A DNA stretch of 64,000 nucleotides, taken from Candidatus Thiodiazotropha endoloripes. GTDB lineage: Bacteria; Pseudomonadota; Gammaproteobacteria; Chromatiales; Chromatiaceae. The stretch covers positions 62,001 through 126,000 of the forward strand of contig LVKA01000019.1 in the NCBI GenBank assembly GCA_001709035.1, written 5' to 3'. Positions 38,071 to 48,472 of the stretch are shown here, piece after piece. Each line of letters starts with the position of its first letter. The stretch's first letter is position 1. Position numbers and translations under genes: made by a program. Under the pieces are notes generated by a model that worked only from the letters and a program-made list of their open reading frames with translations, had not been told where the DNA came from and did no database searches.

Positions 38071-39210
38071 TCAGAGCAGATAGTAGGCCGCACCGGCCGA
38101 GGCGGCCAGCAAGGCTCCCAGCATGACCCAGATTGTGTTACCGGCTGCGGGCTTCTCATTGACCACCGTCTGTTGAGCCAGATGCTGTTCCAGCATCTGC
38201 TCAACCGTCTCGGTTGCAACGGAGTTGGCAACTTCCTGGGATACCTGTGTGGCGGTCTCGTGCACATGGGCCTCCAGAGACCCTTCAGTGACCACCCTGA
38301 TGTGCTCAATCATATCGTTCTTTTCAGGAACCTGTTCGAGAATTCGCGCTTCCTGCTGTTTGAGGCGGTCGGAAAATTCATCCCTTGTTTCGTTGATCTG
38401 GGTGAAAGTAGTGGCCTGGATCAGCTCTTCCACACTGCGCTGGTTCAGCTGTCTGACATAATCTTCAAGATCGCTGTTAACCTCCTCCACCACAGCCTTT
38501 TTCAGCTCCTCCGTGTCAATCTCCGCAGGCTTTGCACTCTCTGACTGCTGCCTGAGTTCAGCCAGCATCGGTTGCAGCTTCTGCTCCAGATAGTCGTCCA
38601 CGAGTCCGGCCAGGCGTTGTTCGAGGGAGTCTGTGACCGCCTGCTCGACAATCTCGCGGACAACCACTTCTGCACTCTGAGTGGCAGCCTGCTGGGCAAT
38701 ACGCTTTATATCCGCTTCTGAGAGGCCGACCGGCACTGCCTGGGCAGGCGTCTCCCCTGCCTCGACCAGATCTACCGGCAGCTCCGCCTGCTCCTCGGCC
38801 ACCTCGACCTGCGCAGAAGCACTCATCGCCACTTCACGCTGATGCTCTTCGATCAGGTCGATAATCTCACCAAGACTCTCTTCTGTCGGTGGCTTCGCCA
38901 GGATGCCAAGAGCGCCATGATCGACAGCGGCACGAACATACTCATCACCCTCGTTGGCGGTACACATCACGATCGGTGTGGCATCGAAACGGGGATCCTT
39001 TTTGATCTCGGTAATGGTCTCAAGTCCATCGATACCTTCCATCAGGAAATCGACAAAAATGGCATCGGGTGTGAGCGTCTTCAGGCGCTCCAATGCCTCC
39101 TCTCCGGATTCCGCCATTTCCACGCCGTCAAAACCGCTTTTTTTCAGCATACGACTGAGAACAATACGTGCAGATTTTGAATCATCTACCAGAAATGCTT
39201 GTTTTGACAC
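38071..39210 (-). CDS. Tail-anchored response regulator with long coiled-coil region
   Basis: A 379-residue protein with a GTG start. Residues 1-120 are a complete receiver domain: D9/D10, phosphoacceptor D54 in IFVDFLM, T84 and K106. Residues ~120-345 are Glu/Gln-rich with long heptad-like stretches (EELKKAVVEEVNSDLEDYVRQ). A hydrophobic helix, VMLGALLAASAGAAYYLL, forms the very C-terminus (about 357-379). A response regulator anchored to the membrane by its tail is unusual: there is no DNA-binding or enzymatic domain. It may transmit phosphorylation to a membrane assembly. No kinase gene is next to it. Confidence 0.85.
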   Translation of the reverse strand: MSKQAFLVDDSKSARIVLSRMLKKSGFDGVEMAESGEEALERLKTLTPDAIFVDFLMEGIDGLETITEIKKDPRFDATPIVMCTANEGDEYVRAAVDHGALGILAKPPTEESLGEIIDLIEEHQREVAMSASAQVEVAEEQAELPVDLVEAGETPAQAVPVGLSEADIKRIAQQAATQSAEVVVREIVEQAVTDSLEQRLAGLVDDYLEQKLQPMLAELRQQSESAKPAEIDTEELKKAVVEEVNSDLEDYVRQLNQRSVEELIQATTFTQINETRDEFSDRLKQQEARILEQVPEKNDMIEHIRVVTEGSLEAHVHETATQVSQEVANSVATETVEQMLEQHLAQQTVVNEKPAAGNTIWVMLGALLAASAGAAYYLL

Positions 39211-39502
39211 TATAATTTCCTTTTCTAGAGGTTGGTATTCAAGGAGTCGACTGCAAATCAGCTAGTTGTTTTTAATGGCTTTATTTGGCTTTTTATCGGT
39301 TATCGCTAGAAGAAAGAACAGAAAATCCGCCCCTTCCACAAATCCTATAACCCACCCGTATCAACCGCAACCGGATCATCGTTTATTTATGACACAGGCA
39401 ACCAACACACCTTCTGCCGACTCTCTTTATAAATAGCAACTCGCCTATAACCGGCCAGGGTCCTATAATTGGCGACCGTTTACCTTAAAACCTGAGTAGC
39501 TG

Positions 39503-42500
39503 ATGGTCTCCGAAACCCTGAATAACCCTGGTCATCCTATTGAATCCCTGCTGCAGCAACGCATCCTGATCCTCGATGGAGCGATGGGTACGATGATCCA
39601 ACGACACAAGCTGAGTGAGCAGGATTATCGAGGAGAGCGCTTTGCCGATTGGCCCTCCGATTTGAAGGGTAATAACGACTTGCTGTGCCTGAGCCAGCCG
39701 GAAATCATCCGCGATATCCATCAGCAGTACCTGCAAGCCGGCGCCGATATCCTCGAAACCAACACCTTCGGCGCCAACAGTGTCTCCATGGCGGACTATG
39801 ATATGTCCTCCCTCGCCTATGAGATGAGTGAGGCAGGCGCCCGTCTGGCCAGGCAAGCAGCCGACCAATACAGCACCCCGGAGAAGCCCCGCTTTGTTGC
39901 CGGGGTACTCGGCCCAACCAACCGGACCGCCTCCATCTCCCCGGATGTCAACGATCCGGGGGCGAGAAACATCCATTTCGACGAGCTGGTCAGTTGCTAT
40001 GCCGAGGCCGCCCGTGGGCTGATAGCCGGTGGCAGTGATCTGCTACTCATCGAGACCATTTTTGACACCCTGAATGCCAAAGCCGCCGCCTATGCCTGTG
40101 AATTGGTCTTTGAAGAGGATCAGGTCAGCTTGCCGGTGATGATCTCTGGCACCATCACCGATCAATCCGGGCGTACCCTCTCCGGGCAGACCACCGAGGC
40201 CTTCTACAACAGCTTGCGCCATATTCGTCCCCTCTCGGTAGGACTCAACTGCGCCCTGGGTCCGGATATGCTGCGTCAGTATGTGGAGGAGATATCGCAA
40301 ATATCTGAGTGCTTTGTCTCCGCCCATCCGAACGCAGGCCTACCAAACGAATTCGGCGAATACGACCTGGATGCCGCCCACATGGCCGAGTATCTGAGCG
40401 AATGGGCCGACGCCGGTTTTGTCAACATCGTCGGTGGCTGTTGCGGTACCACACCACAACATATTCAGGCGATCGCCCAGGCGCTGCAGAGTAAGCCACC
40501 GCGCAACCGACCAGAGATCGAAAAACAGTGCCGCCTGGCCGGCCTGGAGCCACTCAACATCGGCCCGGACAGCCTCTTCGTCAACATCGGTGAGCGGGCC
40601 AATGTGACCGGATCGGCAAAGTTCAAACGCCTGATTCTCAGTGAAGAGTATGACGAAGCTCTGGATGTCTGCCGGGAACAGGTGGAAAACGGGGCGCAGG
40701 TTGTGGACATCAATATGGATGAGGCGATGCTGGACGGGGTGGCGGCCATGCAGCGCTTTCTCAACCTTTGTGCCGGTGAGCCGGAGATCGCCAAAGTGCC
40801 GGTGATGATCGACTCCTCCAAGTGGGAAATCATCGAGGCCGGACTGAAGTGTGTACAGGGCAAACCCATCGTCAACTCCATCTCCCTGAAAGAGGGTGAG
40901 GAGAAGTTCTTCCAGCAGGCCAAGGCGTGTCGCCGCTATGGCGCAGCTGTGATCGTGATGGCCTTCGATGAGCTGGGACAGGCTGATACCTTCAAGCGCA
41001 AGGTTGAGATCTGCAGCCGCGCCTATCGGCTGCTGACCGAGCAGGTCGGTTTCCCCCCGGAAGAGATCATTTTTGATCCCAATATCTTCGCCATCGCCAC
41101 CGGCATCGAAGAGCACAACAATTACGGCGTGGATTTCATCGAGGCGACCCGGGAGATCAAAGCGAGCCTGCCCCACGCCATGATCTCCGGCGGCGTCTCC
41201 AATGTCTCCTTCTCCTTCCGGGGCAATAATCCGGTGCGGGAGGCGATCCATGCGGTCTTTCTCTACCATGCGATCCGTGCCGGCATGGATATGGGCATAG
41301 TCAACGCCGGACAGCTGGCTGTCTATGACGACCTGCCCGAGCAACTGCGCACTACCGTTGAGGCGGTGGTCTTGAACCAGGACCCGGAGGCGGGTGACCG
41401 ACTGGTCGACCTGGCCCCGCAATATCTGGGAGATAACAGCCAGGCGAGCGCCAAGGAGGATGCGGAGTGGCGCTCCTGGCCGGTCAACAAGCGACTGCAG
41501 CACGCTCTGGTCAAGGGGATCACCGAATTCATCGTGGAGGATACCGAAGAGGCCCGCCAGCAGGTGAACAAGACCCTGGAGGTGATCGAAGGACCTCTAA
41601 TGGACGGCATGAACCAGGTGGGGGATCTGTTCGGCGCCGGCAAGATGTTCCTGCCCCAGGTGGTGAAATCTGCCCGGGTGATGAAAAAATCCGTGGCCTA
41701 CCTGGAGCCCTTCCTGGAAGCCGAAAAGGCGGATTGCGCTACCCAGGGCAAGATTCTGCTGGCCACAGTCAAAGGAGATGTGCACGACATCGGCAAGAAT
41801 ATCGTCGGCGTGGTACTGCAGTGCAACAACTACGAAGTCATCGATATCGGCGTGATGGTGCCGGCGGATACCATTCTGCAAAAGGCCAAAGAGGAGCAGG
41901 TGGATCTGATCGGTCTCTCCGGCTTGATCACCCCCTCCCTGGACGAAATGGTCCATGTCGCCAAGGAGATGCAGCGCCTCGGTATGAGCCAGCCGCTGAT
42001 GATCGGTGGTGCCACCACCTCCATCGCCCACACAGCGGTCAAGATCGAACCCCAGTACGAGCACCCGGTGGTCTATGTTGCCGATGCCTCCCGGGCGGTG
42101 GCGGTTGCCTCCAACCTGCTCTCCGATGAGCTACGAGCGCCCTATATGGACCAATTGCGCGCTGAGTACCAACAGGTTAGGGATCGTCGTGCGGCGGCGA
42201 ATGAATCCCGCCATCTGATACCGCTCGCCCAGGCGCGACAGAATCCGACCCGGATCCCGTGGCAAGCGTACCAACCAACCACACCGAACATCTGTAAAGC
42301 GGACTATCAGCCCGCGGCAGGATGCCGGGTGATCCGCCTGGCGGAGTCGGGCCAGCCGGAACAGCACCCCGCCAGCATGGTGCTGCTTGAGGATATCCCC
42401 ATTGCCGAGCTGATCGACTATATCGACTGGACCTTCTTTTTCCACGCCTGGCAGCTGAAGGGGCGCTACCCACAGATTCTTGATGATGAGGTGAAGGGTG

Positions 42501-43282
42501 AAGAGGCCGGCAAACTGTTCGCCGATGCCCAGGAGATGCTGAAACAGATCGTGGATGAGAAGTGGTTGCGGGCCTCGGCCCTGGTCGGCCTGTTTCCGGC
42601 CAACTCGGATGGCGATGATTTCAATCTCTATCGTGACGATCAACGATCAGAGCCTCTGAGCAGATTGCACAACCTGAGAAAACAGGGTCGCCAACCGAAC
42701 GGAAAATATAACGAATGTCTGGCCGATTTCGTCGCCCCGCAGGACTCCACCGTCAAGGACTATCTGGGGGCCTTCGCCTGCACGGCCGGGATTGGCATCG
42801 ACGCCAAGCTGGAAGCCTTTGAAAAGGAGCATGACGACTATCGGGGAATCATGCTGAAAGCACTGGCCGACCGCCTGGCAGAGGCACTGGCCGAGTGGTT
42901 GCATCAACGGGTGCGCCAGGATTTCTGGGGCTATGCCCCGGATGAATCCCTGAACAACAATCAGTTGATCGCCGAGGAGTATGCAGGAATCCGTCCCGCT
43001 ATGGGCTATCCCGCCAGCCCGGACCATACGGAGAAGGATCTGCTCTGGTCCCTGCTCTCAGCAGAGGAGCATACCGGCATCTGGCTGACAGAGAGCATGG
43101 CGATGGTGCCGACCGCCTCGGTGAGCGGTCTCTATATCGGCCATCCCAGCTCCCGCTATTTCGCAGTCGGCAAGCTGAATCGTGATCAGGTTGAGGATTA
43201 TGCGGCACGCAAAAAGATGCCGCTGGACGAAATGGAGCGCTGGCTGGCGCCAAACCTGGCCTACACACCGACTGAAAGCTAG
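39503..43282 (+). CDS. metH: Cobalamin-dependent methionine synthase
   Basis: A 1259-residue MetH that transfers the methyl group of methyltetrahydrofolate to homocysteine through cobalamin. Four modules are visible in order: the homocysteine domain with zinc cysteines (GLNCALGPD and [11 protein letters not shown]), the pterin domain ([16 protein letters not shown]), the B12 domain with the DVHDIGKN His ligand near residue 757, and the C-terminal AdoMet reactivation domain. Length is close to E. coli MetH (1227). I looked for a cobalamin or SAH riboswitch in the 292-base upstream region and did not see one, though TATAAT occurs at about 39461 and could be a -10 box. Confidence 0.98.
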   Translation: MVSETLNNPGHPIESLLQQRILILDGAMGTMIQRHKLSEQDYRGERFADWPSDLKGNNDLLCLSQPEIIRDIHQQYLQAGADILETNTFGANSVSMADYDMSSLAYEMSEAGARLARQAADQYSTPEKPRFVAGVLGPTNRTASISPDVNDPGARNIHFDELVSCYAEAARGLIAGGSDLLLIETIFDTLNAKAAAYACELVFEEDQVSLPVMISGTITDQSGRTLSGQTTEAFYNSLRHIRPLSVGLNCALGPDMLRQYVEEISQISECFVSAHPNAGLPNEFGEYDLDAAHMAEYLSEWADAGFVNIVGGCCGTTPQHIQAIAQALQSKPPRNRPEIEKQCRLAGLEPLNIGPDSLFVNIGERANVTGSAKFKRLILSEEYDEALDVCREQVENGAQVVDINMDEAMLDGVAAMQRFLNLCAGEPEIAKVPVMIDSSKWEIIEAGLKCVQGKPIVNSISLKEGEEKFFQQAKACRRYGAAVIVMAFDELGQADTFKRKVEICSRAYRLLTEQVGFPPEEIIFDPNIFAIATGIEEHNNYGVDFIEATREIKASLPHAMISGGVSNVSFSFRGNNPVREAIHAVFLYHAIRAGMDMGIVNAGQLAVYDDLPEQLRTTVEAVVLNQDPEAGDRLVDLAPQYLGDNSQASAKEDAEWRSWPVNKRLQHALVKGITEFIVEDTEEARQQVNKTLEVIEGPLMDGMNQVGDLFGAGKMFLPQVVKSARVMKKSVAYLEPFLEAEKADCATQGKILLATVKGDVHDIGKNIVGVVLQCNNYEVIDIGVMVPADTILQKAKEEQVDLIGLSGLITPSLDEMVHVAKEMQRLGMSQPLMIGGATTSIAHTAVKIEPQYEHPVVYVADASRAVAVASNLLSDELRAPYMDQLRAEYQQVRDRRAAANESRHLIPLAQARQNPTRIPWQAYQPTTPNICKADYQPAAGCRVIRLAESGQPEQHPASMVLLEDIPIAELIDYIDWTFFFHAWQLKGRYPQILDDEVKGEEAGKLFADAQEMLKQIVDEKWLRASALVGLFPANSDGDDFNLYRDDQRSEPLSRLHNLRKQGRQPNGKYNECLADFVAPQDSTVKDYLGAFACTAGIGIDAKLEAFEKEHDDYRGIMLKALADRLAEALAEWLHQRVRQDFWGYAPDESLNNNQLIAEEYAGIRPAMGYPASPDHTEKDLLWSLLSAEEHTGIWLTESMAMVPTASVSGLYIGHPSSRYFAVGKLNRDQVEDYAARKKMPLDEMERWLAPNLAYTPTES

Positions 43283-43660
43283 TGACCCATTCACCGCCAA
43301 TGCTCGCTATACAGACAATCATTGTCTGATGCCTCAATCCATAGCCATCAGCATGTGATTTAAAAGAGAGAGTAGCTCCCCTCTCCCCTTGCGGGAGAGG
43401 GGCTGGGGGAGAGGGGCGAATAGGCATCTCCTCGGCTAAATTTGAGTTAGCGGGTTAGCTGTGGTCTATCAGTTAAGGGACTTGGAACGACTGAGCCCCT
43501 CAAATTGTAGTACCGGTGCAATGGAGATGAACTGCTACCGTTGAAACTCTCTCGTTTCGCACAGATCAAACCAGAGCTTCATACTATTTGTGTTCATTTG
43601 CGGAGTGATTTTCTTCTCTCCATTCACGGCCTAGATCAGGCCCAACCAGCCAAACCCAGC
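43283..43660. other. 378-base intergenic region
   Basis: No gene seen. It contains the CAGACAAT/ATTGTCTG symmetry near 43312-43328 and the C/G-rich repeat at 43376-43417. It separates two convergent genes. Confidence 0.5.
43376..43417. repeat. CCCCTCTCCC-type REP-like palindrome
   Basis: CCCCTCTCCCCTTGCGGGAG followed by AGGGGCTGGGGGAGAGGGG folds on itself and belongs to a repeat type widespread in gamma- and betaproteobacterial genomes. Confidence 0.65.
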
Positions 43661-44521
43661 TCAGCGGTTCAGATTGAAGCGGCCCTGTTTATCGAGGGGG
43701 ATTTTGATATCGCCAATGATCGGGGTATCGCCGGTTGCGTCGAGCATACCGCTCAACTCGTAGGAGAGTCCCCGGCCGCCCACCAGGGCGCTATAGAGTC
43801 CACTGCCCGCTTTTTGCAAATCGAGGGAGAGGGGCAGGTGGACTCTGCCCTTGCCTAGCTTGTCGACGTTCAGGGTTTGTGCCGCCGCACCCTGCCCCAC
43901 ATCGATACCGTTCAGTTTGAATTGATAGTCGAGCCGCTGCAGCATCAGCGCAAAACGGTTGGGATTCTCAACCTCCAGCTCAAGCATCAAGTCGATGGCT
44001 TGCAAGCTCAGTCGCTGCACATCGATCCGACTGACCCTGACATCGGGCAGCTTGGGAACCGGCAGAACCCCCTGATAACTCACCGGCAACCGCACCCGCC
44101 CCAGTAGAGGCACATCGACACCCAATCCCAGATCCAGCTGATAGGGCACGTCATCCCGTTTGCTCAATTCACTGTACTGCTTGAGCAGTTGCTCAAACTC
44201 CATCCTGACCGGCAGTTTGACTTGACTTTTACCATCCGCGGCCAGACTCATGCCCATGGCCTGCTGACCTTTCAGGAATCTCCGGTTGAGCAGTTGCAGG
44301 TCATAATCGAGCCCATCCAGGGTGATCGCCACAGGATTGGGGTTATCCACCTCCACATCAAACAGCAGATCGATGCCTCTAAGGTCGAGACCTGACAGCT
44401 TGACCCCTTTGACCTCACCAGTAGGCGCGATTCCGGTCATCAACTGTTCGGCCTGCTGCAGGGATGAGCAGCCCTGAAACAGCAAGACCAAGAACAGGAG
44501 GGTGATCGTTTGTCTATACAT
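43661..44521 (-). CDS. LEA-14/WHy-domain lipoprotein with two repeats
   Basis: A 286-residue lipoprotein (lipobox LLFQGC). It contains two LEA type 2 (water stress/hypersensitive response) domains, about residues 30-135 and 160-270, each with the DxxxLFDVEVDNPNPVAITLDGLDYDLQL-type pattern (second copy: LMLELEVENPNRFALMLQRLDYQFKLNG). The fold is immunoglobulin-like and is found in envelope lipoproteins of unknown role. The start has no clear ribosome site. It follows the choice-of-anchor-type gene on the same strand with a 20-base gap that holds a MITE end. Confidence 0.8.
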   Translation of the reverse strand: MYRQTITLLFLVLLFQGCSSLQQAEQLMTGIAPTGEVKGVKLSGLDLRGIDLLFDVEVDNPNPVAITLDGLDYDLQLLNRRFLKGQQAMGMSLAADGKSQVKLPVRMEFEQLLKQYSELSKRDDVPYQLDLGLGVDVPLLGRVRLPVSYQGVLPVPKLPDVRVSRIDVQRLSLQAIDLMLELEVENPNRFALMLQRLDYQFKLNGIDVGQGAAAQTLNVDKLGKGRVHLPLSLDLQKAGSGLYSALVGGRGLSYELSGMLDATGDTPIIGDIKIPLDKQGRFNLNR

Positions 44522-44534
44522 AAGTGATTTTCAA

Positions 44535-44556
44535 GGGCCTGTTAACATGAATTCAA
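44535..44556. repeat. Solo MITE-type end encoding the C-terminus of the upstream gene
   Basis: GGGCCTGTTAACATGAATTC, then AA, matches the left end of the MITE copies. Read on the minus strand it encodes LNSC and the TAA stop of the gene at 44542. Confidence 0.65.
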
Positions 44557-45258
44557 TAAGAACCTTTTGTTGTGCCGGATCAACCGCACAAGCAGAACAA
44601 ACAGTATCATGCTCAAGCCCATTGCGCCGCCACCACCGTGATAGTGATCATCCCCATCACGATAACTGTCCTCAAGGGGGAGTGCCCGGAGGTCCCGGTC
44701 ATCATAAGGTCCGTACTCGACCAAAAAGGCGTCATTGTCAGCATCATACAACTCGATCAGGACATCATAATAACCACTTGGGTAACCATCCAATAGACGG
44801 GTGACAACCTCATAATCATCATCGGAATCGTCCCGATCAATCGGGAAGCTCTCGGTGGTGTAGTAGCGATTCCACGGGCCGCCTTCCAAGCTCAGATAGA
44901 GCTCCGCATAGACCCAGGCCCGGCCACTGATTACATCCGCATCAAAACTGACACTCAACCGATGGTAGTAGCCATCGTCATCATCGTCACGGCTGATTAC
45001 GGTCCGTGCATCAAAAATCGAAAAATCCGGATCGTGATAAGCACGCACATTGGAACGATTCAGCTGCTTCTGACCGCTACCGGTGACAACCATCGGTTGC
45101 TGGATATCGATCTCCGCCTGATCGAGCTGCGCTTTCCAATCCTGTTTGGCGACCGGACCTTCGACAGACTGGGTCAACCGCTCAACAGACTCATTCGCCT
45201 GCAACAAACAAGCTGGCAGCAACAGTGTCAAAGAAATCAATATCTGTGTCATCTTCAT
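44542..45258 (-). CDS. Choice-of-anchor H-like exported protein with C-terminal anchor
   Basis: A 238-residue protein with a signal peptide. The body matches my recollection of the choice-of-anchor H family: YYHRLSVSFDADV, WVYAELYLSLEGGPWNRYYTTESFPI, and GYPSGYYDVLIELYDADNDAFLVEYGPYDD. The C-terminus has GGGGAMGLSMILFVLLVRLI plus basic residues, a GlyGly-CTERM-like anchor. The last residues (LNSC) are encoded by a repeat end. A GGGAG site precedes the ATG. Family is known for anchored surface proteins; role unknown. Confidence 0.65.
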   Translation of the reverse strand: MKMTQILISLTLLLPACLLQANESVERLTQSVEGPVAKQDWKAQLDQAEIDIQQPMVVTGSGQKQLNRSNVRAYHDPDFSIFDARTVISRDDDDDGYYHRLSVSFDADVISGRAWVYAELYLSLEGGPWNRYYTTESFPIDRDDSDDDYEVVTRLLDGYPSGYYDVLIELYDADNDAFLVEYGPYDDRDLRALPLEDSYRDGDDHYHGGGGAMGLSMILFVLLVRLIRHNKRFLLNSC

Positions 45259-45303
45259 GAGAAATCTCCCGCAGGGGACCGAAAGGGATCGAGTAAACTG
45301 AGC

Positions 45304-45606
45304 CTAATGATCCCGGTGACGTCGACGACGGTCACGCTGGTGGCGATCACGGTCACGGTCACGATGGCGATGACCATGCTTATGCCGATCTCGATGACGA
45401 TAACCATGGCTGTCGCTATGGCGATGGCTGGGATAGTAATCATGTCGATGACCATGGGAATAGTGATGGCCATGGCTGAAATGCAGTCCAAGCAGTACAC
45501 CACCCAGTAAGCCGTGCGGCAGATCATGAGCCTGAGCGGTCGGTGTCAATGTAATCGAAGTGGCAAGGAGTACGCCGATTGCCAGGGGTTTGAGTCTGTT
45601 GTTCAT
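45304..45606 (-). CDS. Small exported His/Arg/Asp-rich protein
   Basis: A 100-residue protein with a signal peptide (cleaved after TAQA) followed by a strikingly His-rich mature part: HFSHGHHYSHGHRHDYYPSHRHS then HRDRHKHGHRHRDRDRDRHQ. Such composition can bind metals such as nickel, copper or zinc, but no known family was recognised. A GGAGG site 6 bases upstream supports the ATG. It is probably transcribed with the neighbouring genes 44542 and 43661. Confidence 0.65.
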   Translation of the reverse strand: MNNRLKPLAIGVLLATSITLTPTAQAHDLPHGLLGGVLLGLHFSHGHHYSHGHRHDYYPSHRHSDSHGYRHRDRHKHGHRHRDRDRDRHQRDRRRRHRDH

Positions 45607-45707
45607 GATGAACCTCCATAGGTATGCCTGACCTAAAGCATATGGAGGTATTGCTGAACGAAAGCTGAATGGGGAGGAAATCTCAGCGAATGGAAATAAT
45701 GATTACT

Positions 45708-45734
45708 CCGGCGACCAAATAGTTCACTTTCAGC
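45708..45734. repeat. CCGGCGACCAAATAG dispersed repeat, short copy
   Basis: CCGGCGACCAAATAGTTCAC followed by TTTCAGC is identical at 26 of 27 or more positions to 35183 onward. The homology stops after the first third of the longer copies. Confidence 0.7.
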
Positions 45735-45760
45735 TGGAGTAACAACCTGCCAGTGTCAGA

Positions 45761-46051
45761 TTAAGCTGACACCTCTTCTGGAACAAGCCCATTGCGACGT
45801 AGCACTTTGGCAATCTTTTTGGCTTTTGCCGCCAAGCGGGAGAGATCGGCAAAACCAGGCACAACGCCCTGATCAAGTTTTATCTGCCACTCATCCAGCT
45901 CACTCTCCAGATAGATAAGCAGCTTGCCGGAACAGCCTTCACAGGATTCACCACAGCGCTCCTCTTCGCTTAAATCGAAAGGAATCTGTGTACGAATCTG
46001 TACAATCAGCTGCCGCATGGCAACTTGTGTATTGGGTTTACGCTCAACCAC
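45761..46051 (-). CDS. Small Cys-containing protein of unknown function
   Basis: A 96-residue cytoplasmic protein. Its clearest feature is ERCGESCEGCSGKLL, a C-x3-C-x2-C cluster near residues 33-40, followed by a helical stretch and the RRNGLVPEE end. The cluster could bind metal or iron-sulfur; not established. It lies 17 bases downstream of the Lys-rich gene on the same strand and may be co-transcribed with it. I do not recognise the family. Confidence 0.6.
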   Translation of the reverse strand: MVERKPNTQVAMRQLIVQIRTQIPFDLSEEERCGESCEGCSGKLLIYLESELDEWQIKLDQGVVPGFADLSRLAAKAKKIAKVLRRNGLVPEEVSA

Positions 46052-46068
46052 CAGACAACAGAACTTCC

Positions 46069-46323
46069 TTATTTACACTTCTTGCTCAATTCATCACGGC
46101 GCTTGGTACCTTTTTTTAGCTGCGCCTGGACGATCTTCAGATCGGTCTTCATACGTTTGTACTTTTTCGAGTTTTTCTCTTCATCGAGCTTCTTTTTAAG
46201 GCGCTGCTCTTTTTTCTTTAACTGATCCAACAGTTCATCAATTCGATCACACTTGGCTTTGTCAGAAAGCTCCGCTTTTTCCAGACGTTTTTTCAGATTT
46301 TCAAGCAGGTCATTAATTTTCAT
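46069..46323 (-). CDS. Small Lys-rich coiled-coil protein (paralogue of 51832 gene)
   Basis: An 84-residue, highly charged protein with a likely coiled coil over most of its length (KAKCDRIDELLDQLKKKEQRLKKKLDEEKNSKKYKRMKTDLKIVQ). Two cysteines. It is clearly related to the protein at 51832: RIxxLL, KKxEQ/KKQER, KKYKRMKTDLKI versus KHKRLATKIKI, and RRDELSKKC versus RYRQLTNKC. The function of both is unknown; a nucleic-acid or polyphosphate-binding role would fit the charge but is inference. Confidence 0.6.
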   Translation of the reverse strand: MKINDLLENLKKRLEKAELSDKAKCDRIDELLDQLKKKEQRLKKKLDEEKNSKKYKRMKTDLKIVQAQLKKGTKRRDELSKKCK

Positions 46324-46406
46324 GGATCAAACCTTCTGTAAGTAAAACCAATTCGAACTCGAGCTTTACAAGGGACGCCAGGTTGCTATGCGCAACACAT
46401 ACCGCA

Positions 46407-48203
46407 CTACTCTTCTTCTACCTCATCCGGAGGAATCACCGTCTTTGCCATACGCTTTGCAAAATAGTAGATACGTTTCTGTTTTTCGATGATGTCGACC
46501 TCAGTGGTGTAGGCCGCAATCCGATTCGGTTCTTCCGCAACCAGACGGGTCGCCTGATGCTGTGCAGCCGAATCGGCCAGGGAAGTTATCTCATTTTTCA
46601 TCGCAACTACCGCATGCGCCACATCGGTATTGATCTGGGATACCGACTGTACGGCACCATCCACCGCCCGGATAATGACCCGATGAAAGCCTTCCAGCAC
46701 CTGCTTGGTCGGCTCACTGATCGAAAAGCCGATACTGATCCGCTCATGGCCAAGTGCGACCAGATTGGTTTCGATGGTATCACCGATGTTCTCCAGATCG
46801 CCTACCGCCTCCATCAGACTCAACAGCTCTTCCGTCTGTTTATCGGTCAAGCTCTGTTTACTGATTCTGCCAAGGTAGTCGAGTATCTGCTCATAGAGGA
46901 TATCCACCTCATCATCGAGTTGCGCCACCGCATTCAGGGATTCATGACTGCCACCGATGATCGCCGGCATGATCTGGTCAAGCATTGCCTGAACCCGCTC
47001 ACCCATATGCAACACCTCAAGCCGAACCCGGTCCAGCGCCAGGGAGGGAGTACTGAGCAGCTCCTCATCCAGGTACTTTGCACTGACGGCTATACCCTCC
47101 TCCTCGATCAGACGATCGGGCAAAAACAACTCCACCAGTCGGGCGATGTAGGCGGTAAACCCGATAAATACCAGGGTGTTGGCGATATTGAAGACGGTAT
47201 GGGCATTGGCGATCTGCCGTGGTGTCTCGGCACCCAACCGTTCGATACCCGAGAGCTCCGGATGAGATGGGGAGAAGGAGACCACGAAATCCGCCAGATA
47301 GGGAATGAACATAATCCACAGCAATACCCCGGAAACGTTGAAGATGACATGCACCATGGCGGCCCGGACCGCCTCTCTCGGTTTGCCGATGGAGGCGAGC
47401 ATGGCGGTCACACAGGTACCGATATTGGCGCCAAAGGCGAGCGCGATACCGGCAGGCAGGGTAATGAAACCCTGACTCGCCATCACGATCACAATACCGG
47501 TGGTGGCCGAGGAGGATTGAATCAAACCGGTAAAGGCGGCCGCCACGAGAATACCGATAACCGGGCTCTCCATGCTGATCATCAGATCCAGAAACGGCTG
47601 ATAACTCCTCAGAGGTTTCATGGCATCGCTCATCACGCTCATGCCGAAGAACACCAGACCCAGCCCCATAATCATGCCGCCATACTGTTTGATGCGTTCA
47701 TTTTTGGAGATGAACAGCATGCTGAAGCCGACACCGATCATCAACAGTGCCGCTTTGGTCACCTTAAACGCGACAATCTGGGCAGTGATGGTAGTACCGA
47801 TATTGGCCCCCATGATGACCCCGATCGATTGGGTGAAGGTCATCAGGCCGGCGGTGATAAAACCGACCACCAAGACGGTGGTTACCGAGGAGGATTGAAT
47901 CACCGCCGTGACGAAAGCGCCGGTGGCCGCTCCCATGAAACGATTACTGGTGAGCTTGGCAAGAATGTTCTTCATGCGATCACCGGCAACCGCTTTCAGG
48001 GCATCCGCCATCTGCTCCATGCCGAACAGAAACAGGGCGAGTCCGCCAAACAGCTTCATGCCCATCACGCCCCATTCGATGCTCTGTTCTGCGGTAGCCC
48101 CCAATGCAGGCAGTGTAAAGAGCGCCAGAATGCCGCCAAGACAGAGCAGGATCAGAGGTTTGGTGATAAATTCATTATCTCTGCAGGGGGTCTTAAAAAT
48201 CAT
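46407..48203 (-). CDS. Na/Pi cotransporter family protein with PhoU-like domain
   Basis: A 598-residue protein. The first ~380 residues hold two inverted halves, each with a QSSS repeat (VTAVIQSSSVTTVLV and FTGLIQSSSATTGIV), the hallmark of the NptA/SLC34-like sodium-phosphate family. The C-terminal ~220 residues are a PhoU-like helical domain, as in E. coli YjbB. It should move phosphate with sodium, likely exporting or importing depending on conditions. The ATG at 48203 is preferred; 23 more upstream residues are possible but lack support. Confidence 0.9.
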   Translation of the reverse strand: MIFKTPCRDNEFITKPLILLCLGGILALFTLPALGATAEQSIEWGVMGMKLFGGLALFLFGMEQMADALKAVAGDRMKNILAKLTSNRFMGAATGAFVTAVIQSSSVTTVLVVGFITAGLMTFTQSIGVIMGANIGTTITAQIVAFKVTKAALLMIGVGFSMLFISKNERIKQYGGMIMGLGLVFFGMSVMSDAMKPLRSYQPFLDLMISMESPVIGILVAAAFTGLIQSSSATTGIVIVMASQGFITLPAGIALAFGANIGTCVTAMLASIGKPREAVRAAMVHVIFNVSGVLLWIMFIPYLADFVVSFSPSHPELSGIERLGAETPRQIANAHTVFNIANTLVFIGFTAYIARLVELFLPDRLIEEEGIAVSAKYLDEELLSTPSLALDRVRLEVLHMGERVQAMLDQIMPAIIGGSHESLNAVAQLDDEVDILYEQILDYLGRISKQSLTDKQTEELLSLMEAVGDLENIGDTIETNLVALGHERISIGFSISEPTKQVLEGFHRVIIRAVDGAVQSVSQINTDVAHAVVAMKNEITSLADSAAQHQATRLVAEEPNRIAAYTTEVDIIEKQKRIYYFAKRMAKTVIPPDEVEEE

Positions 48204-48472
48204 AGTTTTTCTCGTTAAGCAGCGAAACCTGCAACGGCGATCAGTGGCATGTTGGGTCGTTGTATAAATCACTCCTCAGAGTGACTTTAAAAAAGCACTG
48301 CCACGCTTGATCCCCTTGCGCACAGGTTGTCATTGTCAGTCTTGTTCATCCGCTGACTTTGATGACATGGTTCTGTGGCATCCCGGCCGTGATAACTATT
48401 CTAGTCTGTGTTTCTGCATGGTGCTTTGGGCACCCATCGAGTATAGCAGCACGTCATGCTGAGTCTGTCGGT

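Noticed and set aside
39211-39502. Cobalamin or SAH riboswitch upstream of metH
   Set aside because: I looked for the conserved cobalamin-box and SAH-type core patterns in this 292-base region and found none. A covariance-model search would be decisive.
40340-41503. Minus-strand frame of 387 codons inside metH
   Set aside because: metH is complete and in frame across this region with all expected motifs, so this is an antisense shadow.
46383-48218. Long open frame on the plus strand, opposite the Na/Pi cotransporter gene
   Set aside because: Its translation is rich in His, Arg, Gln and Asp with no domain, while the opposite strand encodes an intact Na/Pi cotransporter with QSSS motifs. It is a shadow of that gene.
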